Source: Chloroflexota bacterium (GTDB lineage: Bacteria > Chloroflexota > Dehalococcoidia > Dehalococcoidales > JAUYDJ01). From it: DNA of 7,364 nucleotides. Shown piece by piece: positions 1 through 6,325 of the stretch (the stretch's first letter is position 1; each line of letters opens with the position of its first letter). Location: assembly GCA_030690025.1 (NCBI GenBank), contig JAUYDJ010000195.1, forward strand, positions 1 to 7,364, given 5' to 3'. A program made the position numbers and the translations under genes. The notes under the pieces were generated by a model. That model did not search any database. It was given only the letters and a program-made list of their open reading frames with translations, and had not been told where the DNA came from.

Positions 1-280
1 TAATCAGAGAATCAACGGGTGATTTCCGGGCGGATACCCCAAAGCGACTCTTTATCTGCTGGCGGGCGTTTTTCCCCGGGCTAATTTTGAACACACGCCC
101 CCACACGCCCAAGGCATCCCGGTAAGGTGTCTCTATAATCCTGGCGGGCAGGTCGCGGTACTCGCTGGTAGTCCCAGTCAGGACTATCGGCTCCCAGCCG
201 AACTCCGGCAGGTATTTGACCAGGCCTTCAATGCGCGGCGATGCCCGCGGCAAATGGACAATAATCAGGACTTTCTTCAT
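1..280 (-). CDS. Glycosyltransferase (GT4-like), N-terminal fragment cut by window edge
   Basis: Reading the minus strand from an ATG at 280-278 gives an open frame with no stop to base 1, about 93 codons. It begins MKKVLIIVHLPRASPRIEGL and continues with KYLPEFGWEPIVLTG at about residues 22-36. A hydrophobic beta strand, a small polar loop, a helix and then 'KYLPEFGWEP.VLT' is the usual start of GT-B fold, GT4-type glycosyltransferases, which move a sugar from an NDP-sugar to a growing glycan at the cytoplasmic membrane. The catalytic C-terminal domain lies outside the window, so donor and acceptor cannot be judged. The ATG lies one base after the stop of the methyltransferase gene (TAG-A-ATG), so it is the next cistron of the same operon. 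No clear ribosome-binding site precedes it, which suggests coupled translation. The family is fairly sure; the specific function is unknown. Confidence 0.8.
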   Translation of the reverse strand, partial: MKKVLIIVHLPRASPRIEGLVKYLPEFGWEPIVLTGTTSEYRDLPARIIETPYRDALGVWGRVFKISPGKNARQQIKSRFGVSARKSPVDSLI

Positions 281-281
281 T

Positions 282-1028
282 CTATTTATCCAGCACCACT
301 TCAATGACCGCCCCTGATTCGCTCCAGGGTCGGGCCGGCCATACTACCTCTGGGATTCGGCTCACCCGTACCTGCTCCGGCTTCACGAATTGTTTCCACA
401 AAGCCGCGTAGTCCCGGGTCCAGTTGCCGTACTGGTAAATGCCCAGTGCTTCTCGCGGCCTGCCTTTTGACTCAAAGCGGTGCAGCTCCATCAAGACTAT
501 TACCCGTTTAGCCAGCCGGAGCATCCCCCCTACCACCTCCCGGATTTTGTCCGGGCCGATGTAGATGAGCAGGGCATTGGTGAAGACAACATCAAAGCTT
601 CTATCTCCGAACTGCCCCAGTCCATCGGCTTTACCGACCCTTAGACTAACATTCTCCATGCCTTCTTGAGCAAACCGGGCATTGCCATAGTTTACGGCTT
701 CGACATTTATGTCAACCCCGACTATCTGTGCTTGAGGGAACTTCCCGGCTAGCAGGTACAGGTTGGTGCCGCTGGCGCAGCCAACCTCCAGGATGCTGTT
801 CACCGGCGCAAATGCGGCAATTCTGTCCGCCAGGAAGTGTTTGCTGGGCAGGTCCCGGTTTTCCCAGTAGCCTTCCGCAATGGGCCGGGCGGCCCAGCGT
901 CTTTCCCGTGCCCTCGTGCCGACCACCAGCTCGGCCAGATGCTGAAATTGCAGCGTCCAGTAAACCCGGCTGGCCAGACGGTAGAGAGCCGGCCACTGCC
1001 CCAGAAAATGCGCCAGCCGCTGTTTCAT
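282..1028 (-). CDS. Class I SAM-dependent methyltransferase
   Basis: A 248-residue protein with a Rossmann-type methyltransferase core. Motif I (SAM-binding glycine loop) is ILEVGCASGTN at residues 79-89. The acidic residue expected to hold the SAM ribose is D106 in IVGVDIN. The motif IV region is SFDVVFTNALLIYI at 144-157, followed by VIVLMELH at 177-183. The first 60 residues carry aromatic and hydrophobic residues and a basic patch (RARERRW) but no convincing signal peptide or membrane helix, so the enzyme is probably cytosolic. Given its place between a sugar aminotransferase and a glycosyltransferase, it most likely methylates a sugar hydroxyl or amine, or the glycan terminus; this is inferred from context only. 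The ATG follows directly on the TAG of the aminotransferase with no spacer, and only a weak GAGAAAG lies upstream, so translation is probably coupled. The stop is TAG. Confidence 0.85.
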   Translation of the reverse strand: MKQRLAHFLGQWPALYRLASRVYWTLQFQHLAELVVGTRARERRWAARPIAEGYWENRDLPSKHFLADRIAAFAPVNSILEVGCASGTNLYLLAGKFPQAQIVGVDINVEAVNYGNARFAQEGMENVSLRVGKADGLGQFGDRSFDVVFTNALLIYIGPDKIREVVGGMLRLAKRVIVLMELHRFESKGRPREALGIYQYGNWTRDYAALWKQFVKPEQVRVSRIPEVVWPARPWSESGAVIEVVLDK

Positions 1029-2141
1029 CTACTTTCTCGAATAGAACTTACGGATGCAGTCGATGACGTATTCCACCTGCTTGTTGCTTAGCTCGGTATG
1101 CAAGGGCAGGGAAAGCACCTCCTGTGAAACCCGCTCGGTCTCCGGCAGCGGGAAATGGCCCAGCTTGAGTGCCGGGTGGCGGTGCATCGGTACCGGCCAG
1201 GAGACCAGAATCTCAATGCCTGATTCGATGAGATATGCTACCAGCTCATCCCGCCGCTGCGCCCGCAGCACGTAGTTGGTGAAAATGTCAAAGTAGCGTC
1301 CCGGCTGGGGGTACGGCGGGGTCTTCACCTGGGGTAACCCGGTCAGACCAGCCTCATACATACTCGCCAGCTCACGGCGCCGCTCAATCCACTGCGGCAG
1401 GTACTTGAACTTGACGTCAAGCACGGCAGCCTGCAGGTTGTCCAAACGGCTGTTATAGCCATAGCCCACAATCTCCCCGGTGCCTCTTATCACGCAGTGG
1501 TCTCTGAGGGCGCGCATCTTTTCGGCGACGCCCTGGCTGTTGGTGACCGCCATGCCGCCATCGCCAATGCCACCGAGCGCTTTAGCCGGGTAGAAGCTGA
1601 AGCAGCCGGTCAGGCCGAAAGAGCCCGCCTTCCGTCCGTCAAAGGTGGCCCCCAGTGCCTGAGCGGCATCCTCGATTACGCACAGATTGCGTTTGCTGGC
1701 GATACTCATCAGCTTTTCCATATCGCAGAGACGGCCATTCAAGTGCACCGGTATCACCGCCCGCGTGCGGGCAGTGATGGCCCGCTCCAGCTGCGTCACA
1801 TTCATGTTGAAGTCCTCACCTATGTCAACCAGGACCGGTTTAGCCCCGCAGTGAATGATGACCGCCACCGTAGCCACAAAGGTATGGGCTACCGTGATAA
1901 CCTCATCGCCCGGGCCGATGCCCGCCGCCAGCAGCGACAGGAGCATGGCATCAGTGCCACTGTTCACACCCACCCCGTAGTCCACTCCCACATAAGACGC
2001 AATATCCGCCTCGAACTGTCTGACGTGGGCGCGCAGGATGAAGTCGCCGCCATTCAACACCTGGCTGATGGCCGTATCTATTTCACCCTGCATGCTATGG
2101 TAGTGCTTGGGGTAGTCAACAAAGGGGACTTTATATTTCAT
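1029..2141 (-). CDS. DegT/DnrJ/EryC1/StrS-family PLP-dependent sugar aminotransferase
   Basis: A 370-residue protein, the normal length for this family, which transfers an amino group (usually from glutamate) to a keto group of an NDP-sugar using pyridoxal phosphate. Visible landmarks: the N-terminal VPFVDYPKHY; the cofactor phosphate loop NSGTDAMLLSL at 60-70; DEVITVAHTFVAT at 79-91; VHLNGRLCDM at 132-141; EDAAQALGA at 157-165, with D158 expected to contact the pyridine nitrogen; the Schiff-base lysine K187 in CFSFYPAKALG; GDGGMAVT at 193-200; and GYNSRLDNLQAAV at 228-240, the family's conserved Asn-containing loop. Nothing looks damaged. It resembles the enzymes that aminate 3-keto or 4-keto deoxysugars, but regiochemistry cannot be read from sequence alone. 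The ATG has a good ribosome-binding site, GAGGTG, 7 nt upstream. This is the only gene here preceded by a real intergenic gap (79 nt). The TAG stop abuts the next ATG. Confidence 0.93.
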   Translation of the reverse strand: MKYKVPFVDYPKHYHSMQGEIDTAISQVLNGGDFILRAHVRQFEADIASYVGVDYGVGVNSGTDAMLLSLLAAGIGPGDEVITVAHTFVATVAVIIHCGAKPVLVDIGEDFNMNVTQLERAITARTRAVIPVHLNGRLCDMEKLMSIASKRNLCVIEDAAQALGATFDGRKAGSFGLTGCFSFYPAKALGGIGDGGMAVTNSQGVAEKMRALRDHCVIRGTGEIVGYGYNSRLDNLQAAVLDVKFKYLPQWIERRRELASMYEAGLTGLPQVKTPPYPQPGRYFDIFTNYVLRAQRRDELVAYLIESGIEILVSWPVPMHRHPALKLGHFPLPETERVSQEVLSLPLHTELSNKQVEYVIDCIRKFYSRK

Positions 2142-2148
2142 GAAATTT

Positions 2149-2154
2149 CACCTC
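2149..2154 (-). promoter_or_regulatory. Ribosome-binding site of the aminotransferase gene
   Basis: The minus strand reads GAGGTG here, 7 nt before the ATG at 2141-2139. It lies in the only true intergenic gap of the operon, so this gene has its own initiation signal rather than depending on coupling to the E1 beta gene. Confidence 0.65.
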
Positions 2155-2165
2155 GTTCTATGTGC

Positions 2166-2211
2166 CCCCTCTTTATCTCCCTCCGTAAAATGAAGGAGGG
2201 GCAAAGGGGGG
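2166..2211. repeat. Imperfect palindrome in the E1 beta / aminotransferase gap
   Basis: Two nested stems can be read directly. The inner arms CCCTCC (2179-2184) and GGAGGG (2195-2200) enclose a 10-nt loop. The outer arms CTTT (2171-2174) and AAAG (2203-2206) are extended, after one mismatch, by CCCC (2166-2169) with GGGG (2208-2211). There is no U-rich tail on either strand, so it is not a standard factor-independent terminator. It could be a short dispersed palindromic repeat of REP or MITE type, or an RNA hairpin that pauses, stabilises or processes the operon message between the E1 pair and the aminotransferase. Copy number cannot be tested from one window. Confidence 0.6.
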
Positions 2212-2220
2212 TTGTTGAAA

Positions 2221-3189
2221 CTACAGCAACTGCTTCACTGCCGAAACTATGGTGTTCGCGTCAGGGTAATACACCTTCTCCAGGACGGAGCTGGCCGGGG
2301 CCGGTGCATCCGGCAAAGCAACGCGCACGATGGGTTTTTTCAGATACTTGAACTCTGTCTCGACCACCCGGGCGGAGATTTCCGCGCCGATGCCGCCAGT
2401 CTTCCACCCCCCATCCACCACCACCAGCCGCCCCGTCTTTCTCACCGAGGCAAACAGAAGCTCCCCGTCAAGCGGCTTGAGCGAACGTAAATCGATTACC
2501 TCGACGTCAATGCCTTCTTTCACCAGGGCCGCCGCTGCTTCCATCGCCTTCAGTACCATGAACGAGGTGGCCGCCACGGTGACGTCCTTCCCCTCCCGCC
2601 GCACCACTCCCTTGCCGATGGGCACAGAATACAGCTCTTCGGGCACATCGCCCGTCTCATTATACAGCCAGCGGTCATCGATAAAGACCACCGGATTGCC
2701 GTCCTCAACGCTGGCCGCCAGTAGCCCCTTGGCGTCGTAGGGAGTGCTGGGCATGACCACCTTGAGGCCGGGAATATGGGTGAAGACCGCCTGCAGCGCC
2801 TGGGAATGCTGGGCCGCCTGCTCCCCACCCCGGTTGATGATGCCCCAGATGGTCAGGGGGACGTTCATCTGCCCACCGAACATGTAGTGCCAGTTGGCGG
2901 CATGGTTGGCGAGCTGGTCCATGGCGTAATACATGAAGTCCATGCGCGGATGCACCAGTATCGGGCGAAGTCCGGCCAGTGCCGCTCCTGCGGCCACGCC
3001 AGTAACACCGTTTTCCGAGACCGGGGTATCAATGACCCGTTTTGGGAAGCGCTCGAAAAGCCCCACCGTGCTTGCGCCGACATACCAGGGACTGGTCACA
3101 CCCTGCCCGATGAGGAAGACACGCCGGTCGCGTTCCAGCAGCTGGCGCAGGGCCTCATTAATGGCCTGGACGTAAGTAATCTGGCGCAT
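2221..3189 (-). CDS. Thiamine-diphosphate enzyme, E1 beta-like subunit (transketolase-like), sugar-cluster type
   Basis: A 322-residue protein aligned end to end with the beta subunit of 2-oxoacid dehydrogenase E1. The start chosen is the ATG at 3189-3187 (MRQITYVQAINEALRQ), one base after the E1 alpha stop; AAGGTG lies 4 nt upstream. A longer frame from 3258 would overlap E1 alpha with unlike sequence. Key sites: DTPVSENG at 54-61, with E59 in the position of the glutamate that activates the thiamine N1'; GGQ at 105-107; EQAAQHSQ at 123-130, with the family histidine H128; HIPGLKVVMPSTPYDAKGLL at 138-157; and the C-terminal VIDLRSLKPLD at 231-241. It differs from ordinary pyruvate dehydrogenase beta chains, which from memory read about EIQFxDF where this has LVHPRMDFMYYAMDQ (78-92), and HE where this has DGGW (259-262). 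It should form an alpha2beta2 enzyme with the upstream gene. The oxoacid and acceptor are unknown; action on an NDP-keto-sugar is inferred from the neighbours. Confidence 0.9.
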   Translation of the reverse strand: MRQITYVQAINEALRQLLERDRRVFLIGQGVTSPWYVGASTVGLFERFPKRVIDTPVSENGVTGVAAGAALAGLRPILVHPRMDFMYYAMDQLANHAANWHYMFGGQMNVPLTIWGIINRGGEQAAQHSQALQAVFTHIPGLKVVMPSTPYDAKGLLAASVEDGNPVVFIDDRWLYNETGDVPEELYSVPIGKGVVRREGKDVTVAATSFMVLKAMEAAAALVKEGIDVEVIDLRSLKPLDGELLFASVRKTGRLVVVDGGWKTGGIGAEISARVVETEFKYLKKPIVRVALPDAPAPASSVLEKVYYPDANTIVSAVKQLL

Positions 3190-3190
3190 A

Positions 3191-4195
3191 CTACACCTTA
3201 AAGACGTTGTCGAGGAGCTCGCTTTCGTCGGGGCAGGGGCTTTCTTTAGCGAAAACAAGAGACTCGTCTATTTCCCGGTCAACACTCTCATAGATGCGGC
3301 GTTTTCCCGGTTCAGTCATGATTCCCCGCTCCAAAAGGAATTGCTCCAGTTGTCTTATCGGACAGTGGGCCAGCCAGTGGTCGAGCTCTGCTTTGGTGCG
3401 CAATCCCTTGTCCAAATCGTAATTCGGCCCCACGTGCCCCCGCCAGCGGTAGGTCATGCACTCGATTAACGCCGGGCCTCTGCCGGCGCGGGCCTCAGCC
3501 ACCGCCTGCCTGGCGGTTTTGAAGACCTCGGAAACGTCATTTCCGTCAATCCTGACGCCGGGCATACAGAAAGCCTCAGCTTTCTTATATATATTCGTGT
3601 CAGCCAGGCATTCAGCGACGGGCATATGAGTGGAAAAGAGGTTATTTTCACAGACGAAAATAACCGGCAGCTTTTTGAGCGAGGCAAAGTTGAGCGATTC
3701 ATAGAAGACGCCCTCGTTAGCCGCGCCGTCGCCAAAGAAGGCCACCGCAACGGTATCCTTCTCCTGCATGGTAAAAGCCAGCGCCGCCCCCACCGCCAGG
3801 GGTATGGTCCCGGCCACAATCGCCGAGCTTCCCGGCAGTCCCATTTCCGGTGATGCCAGGTGCATGGAACCGCCCCGGCCGCGCGAGCAGCCGGTGGCTT
3901 TTCCGTAAAGCTCCGCCATCAGCGCCTTCATATCGCCGCCCTTGGCCAGGTAGTGCCCGTGGCTGCGGTGGGTGCTGAAGACATAGTCGTCCTGGCGCAG
4001 GTTGGCGCAGACGCCGGTGGCCACCGCTTCCTGCCCAATGTAGAGGTGGACGGGACATTTTATCTCCGACTCGCCACAGAGCAGCTCGGCCACCCTCTCC
4101 TCGAAACGGCGCAGCCGCACCATGGTGAGATGCATCGACCGCAAAGTGGCTACTGGGATATCGGCTTTATCGGGAGTAGAGGGTTTCTTACTCAA
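3191..4195 (-). CDS. Thiamine-diphosphate enzyme, E1 alpha-like subunit, sugar-cluster type
   Basis: A 334-residue protein of the E1 alpha family (pyruvate, acetoin or branched-chain dehydrogenase type). It carries HLYIGQEAVATGV at 50-62, STHRSHGHYLAKGGD at 74-88, GRGGSMH at 106-112, and the thiamine-diphosphate/Mg motif starting GDGAANEG (155-162) and ending ENN (183-185). The C-terminal loop reads YRWRGHVGPNYD at 249-260, where dehydrogenase-complex members usually have a serine/aspartate-rich loop. The start is TTG at 4195-4193, supported by GGAGGAG 10 nt upstream and by the frame starting just before the family's N-terminal helix; the next in-frame ATG is at residue 21. It overlaps the end of the epimerase gene by 8 nt and is followed after 1 nt by E1 beta, so the two subunits are probably made in equal amounts. 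No E2 lipoyl transferase or E3 gene is in the window. A standalone acyloin-forming or two-carbon transfer role is therefore more likely than a dehydrogenase complex. Confidence 0.9.
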   Translation of the reverse strand: MSKKPSTPDKADIPVATLRSMHLTMVRLRRFEERVAELLCGESEIKCPVHLYIGQEAVATGVCANLRQDDYVFSTHRSHGHYLAKGGDMKALMAELYGKATGCSRGRGGSMHLASPEMGLPGSSAIVAGTIPLAVGAALAFTMQEKDTVAVAFFGDGAANEGVFYESLNFASLKKLPVIFVCENNLFSTHMPVAECLADTNIYKKAEAFCMPGVRIDGNDVSEVFKTARQAVAEARAGRGPALIECMTYRWRGHVGPNYDLDKGLRTKAELDHWLAHCPIRQLEQFLLERGIMTEPGKRRIYESVDREIDESLVFAKESPCPDESELLDNVFKV

Positions 4196-4205
4196 GCTTT
4201 ATCCG

Positions 4206-4212
4206 CTCCTCC
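4206..4212 (-). promoter_or_regulatory. Ribosome-binding site supporting the TTG start of E1 alpha
   Basis: The minus strand reads GGAGGAG, 10 nt before the TTG at 4195-4193 and inside the epimerase coding end. It is the strongest Shine-Dalgarno match in the window and favours the TTG over the in-frame ATG 20 codons later. Confidence 0.6.
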
Positions 4213-5012
4213 AACCCGTAGTTCCGGTACCATTTCACAAATTCGGCCAGCCCCTTGGCGAAGTCATACTTGGGGTCCCAGCCGAGGAGCTTTTTCGCCT
4301 TGGTGGCATCGGCGATGAGCCGCTTCACTTCCCCGATTCTCGACTCCACGTGGGACGGTTTCATACTGTTTTTCTTACCGCAGAGGTCAATCAACATATT
4401 GGCCAGGTCCAGGATGGATACTTCCTGACCGCTGCCGAAATTGACCGGTTCGGTGATGGGTTCGTTATGGTTCAGCACCAGGTCGTAAGCACGCACCGCA
4501 TCCTCGATATAAGTATAGTCCCGCGTCTGTGAGCCATCCCCGTAGATAATGGGTGGCACATTGCTTAGAATGCGGCGGGTAAATATGGATATCACGCCGC
4601 CGTAGCCGATATCCCGCTGCCTCGGGCCGAAGACATTGAACAGCCTGAGAATACAAATGTCCATGCCGTAGGTCTGCACGTAGGCATAGCACATCCGGTC
4701 GGCGGCAATCTTGCTCGCCCCGTAGGGGTGCGGCGCGCTAAGCGGATGCTTTTCATCGATGGGCACGTACTGCGCCGAGCCGTAGACCTCGCTGGTGGAG
4801 GCATAGACCACCTTCTTGGCATCATAGATACGCGCCACTTCCAGCACGTTCTGGGTGCCGATGACGTTCACTTCATAAGTAAGGCGGGGCTCGATGTAGG
4901 AGCGGTCGACGTGAATCTGCGCCGCCAGGTGAAATACTGCGTCAACATCACGCATGGTCTTTTCCAGCAGGGCAAAGTCGCGGATATCACCCTTTATCAG
5001 CTTGAAGTTGCG

Positions 5013-5015
5013 TCA
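5013..5015 (-). other. Premature in-frame TGA codon in the epimerase gene
   Basis: The plus strand reads TCA at 5013-5015, which is TGA in the epimerase frame (codon 47 from the ATG at 5153). The frame is open and family-like on both sides. TGA is not used as a sense codon elsewhere in the operon, and tryptophan is encoded by TGG where I checked it in the translated stretches. Confidence 0.9.
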
Positions 5016-5159
5016 GTCCAGGAGGTGCCTGACATTCATCAGGTTGCCGCTCATAAAGTTGTCCAGGCACAACACCGTGTGACCCTCCCGGGTATACTTG
5101 TCACACAGATGGCTGCCAATAAAGCCCGCACCGCCTGTTACCAGTATTCTCATTTTCTT

Positions 5160-5164
5160 CTCCT
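5160..5164 (-). promoter_or_regulatory. Ribosome-binding site of the epimerase gene, inside the glycosyltransferase end
   Basis: The minus strand reads AGGAG, 6 nt before the ATG at 5153-5151. The stop of the glycosyltransferase overlaps this ATG as ATGA, a classic translational-coupling junction. Confidence 0.6.
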
Positions 5165-6069
5165 GGCCGCTTCTCTGCACTGCTGGTAGAGTGTTTCGTA
5201 TTCCTCGACCTTATGCTGGAAGCGCAAGTTGGCATTTATGTATTCCTTTGCCCGCCGCACCTTTTCCCGGGCTTCAGATGGGTCATCAAGTATTGCCCGT
5301 ATGGTTTGCGCCATCTGGCTCTTATCCCCGAATTCTACCAGATAGCCCGCGCCCATTCTACTGACATCTTCCCCGGAACCACTGCCTTTGGTTACAATCA
5401 CCGGGGTGCCACAGAGCACCGCCTCAATCGGCGCCCAGGCAGCATTCTCATACCGGGATGATTGTACCACGACATCGGCATCCACCAGCGCCGCCAGCTT
5501 ATCGTTGCCGCCCAGGAACCCGGTAAACAGGACTCTATCGGCCAGGCGCAGGTCGGCGATGAGCTTGTCCAGGGTGGACTTGTAGCCATCGTCCGGCCCG
5601 ACTATGGCCAGCAGGACATCAGTCCGGGATTTAGCCAGCTCGGCAAACGACTCCACCAGGAAATCAATCCCCTTTATCCAGTGGAGCCGCCCCAGAAACA
5701 TCACCACTCTCTTATCTTTAATATCATACTTACTCCGGAAAAGCCCCGGCGACGGCAGCCGGGCAAAGTCCTCAACGGGGAACGGCGGCGCAATCAGGGC
5801 TATCCTGTCCGGGCTTACCCCGAACACCTTATACTCGTTGACGCCTACCTCGGTCTCGGCGATAACCTTGCCGGCATCTCTTAATATTCTGTAGCCGTAG
5901 CCAACATCAAACAGCCACTTCAGCAGCCACTTAAAGCCCTTTTCCCCGGCAACCGCTCTGGGCAGCGAGCCGTGGGTATCCAGGATATAGGGAATGCCAT
6001 ATTTACTGGCATACCGGTGTATGACTATATTCTGATAGCTGCGCAGGCAATTGAGGTGAATGACATCAA

Positions 6070-6076
6070 CCCCCCC
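6070..6076 (-). repeat. Homopolymer run of seven G at the glycosyltransferase frameshift
   Basis: The plus strand has seven C. In the glycosyltransferase frame they are read as the last base of CTG followed by GGG GGG. This phase, X-XXY-YYZ with every base G, is the one that allows a simultaneous -1 slip. Slipping one base back, or one extra G, restores the full 391-residue frame (next codon GTT, Val). It may be a one-base deletion error in a homopolymer, a phase-variable tract, or a slippage site. Confidence 0.85.
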
Positions 6077-6325
6077 AGATTCTTCTTTGCTTCCCGAACA
6101 ATGCCCGGCGTATAGTAGAAGCCACCGAATATAAATGAGTTATGGAACGGGTAAGTCTTCACCGGGGCCAGTAAATCCAGATATTCCCTCTCCGATTTAT
6201 AATCGGTAGTGTAAATGGTGACCTCGTGTCCCCTCTCCGCCAGGGCTTTTGCCAACTGGTACAGCACGTGAGACGTACCATTGGTATGAGGTGACAGCCT
6301 ATCGAAGACATGTAAGATTTTCATA

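Larger units (their letters stand above)
4188..5153 (-). pseudogene. NAD-dependent epimerase/dehydratase (extended SDR), interrupted by in-frame TGA
   Basis: Read from the ATG at 5153-5151, the frame encodes 321 residues of an extended short-chain dehydrogenase acting on NDP-sugars. It has the NAD loop GGAGFIG (7-13), acidic D31 in CLDN, FHLAAQIHVDRSY near 74-86, the catalytic YASTSEVYG (117-125) and YGASK with Y144 and K148, NVFGPRQ near 173-179, and RDYTYIEDAV near 211-220. Codon 47 is TGA (5015-5013), between RHLLD and RNFKLIKGD, in an otherwise unbroken frame. Translation from the next ATG (4955) would lack the NAD loop and should be inactive. The substitution is one step from TGG (Trp) or CGA (Arg). 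Possible causes are a sequencing or consensus error, a fresh nonsense mutation or, less likely, readthrough. The ATG overlaps the preceding TGA as ATGA, with AGGAG 6 nt upstream. Whether it is a 4-epimerase, 4,6-dehydratase or decarboxylase cannot be decided. Confidence 0.88.
5150..6324 (-). pseudogene. GT4-family glycosyltransferase, frameshifted in a G7 run
   Basis: The ATG at 6324-6322 starts MKILHVFDRLSPHTNGTSHV, a typical GT-B N-terminal domain, and stays in frame to residue 85. There a run of seven G on the minus strand (6076-6070) puts the rest of the gene in the -1 frame. Unshifted, translation stops at a TAG at 6027-6025 after 99 residues. In the -1 frame the sequence continues GVDVIHLNCLRSYQ, then ILDTHGSLPRAV, GKVIAETEVGVNEYKVFGV, the donor-domain strand VVMFLGRLHWIKGIDFLVESF, IVGPDDGY, and the EX7E motif ENAAWAPIE followed by AVLCGTPVIVTKGSGSGED, to a TGA at 5152-5150. 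The joined product is 391 residues, a normal GT4 length. The open stretch starting at 5827 (a GTG) is only the tail of this gene, not a separate one. The start lies 1 nt after the DUF362 stop, and the TGA overlaps the epimerase ATG. It probably transfers a hexose or modified sugar to a glycan; specificity is unknown. Confidence 0.9.

Noticed and set aside
2166..2211. Factor-independent terminator after E1 beta
   Set aside because: The hairpin lacks a U-tract on either strand and has an internal loop and a mismatch, and the same operon continues immediately after it.
1497..2351. 284-codon open frame on the plus strand
   Set aside because: It lies antisense to the aminotransferase, whose full conserved domain order is on the minus strand. 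Its translation shows no recognisable domain, and it has no partner genes on that strand.
2330..2740. Plus-strand open frame opposite E1 beta (and similar ones at 728-1066, 2776-3201, 3860-4318, 4728-5189 and 5462-5884)
   Set aside because: All are antisense shadows of conserved minus-strand genes in GC-rich sequence, with low-complexity, non-family translations.
3190..3258. Upstream extension of E1 beta by 23 residues
   Set aside because: The extension translates the end of E1 alpha out of frame, is rich in Ser/Thr/Lys and is absent from the family. The ATG at 3189 matches the normal E1 beta N-terminus.
3191..4195. Calling the pair pyruvate dehydrogenase PdhA/PdhB
   Set aside because: There is no E2 or E3 in the window, the genomic context is sugar modification, and several segments diverge from complex-bound E1, so a specific gene symbol would mislead.
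5013..5015. Recoding of TGA as a sense codon (Trp, Gly or selenocysteine)
   Set aside because: TGA occurs only once inside the coding frames of roughly 2,300 codons and also serves as the glycosyltransferase stop, with tryptophan as TGG in the stretches checked. The site is in a variable part of an epimerase, where selenocysteine has no expected role, and no SECIS-like hairpin is evident.
5150..5827. Separate short glycosyltransferase starting at 5827
   Set aside because: The codon at 5827 is a GTG inside a continuous conserved frame that extends back to the G7 run at 6070-6076; this is the 3' part of the frameshifted gene.
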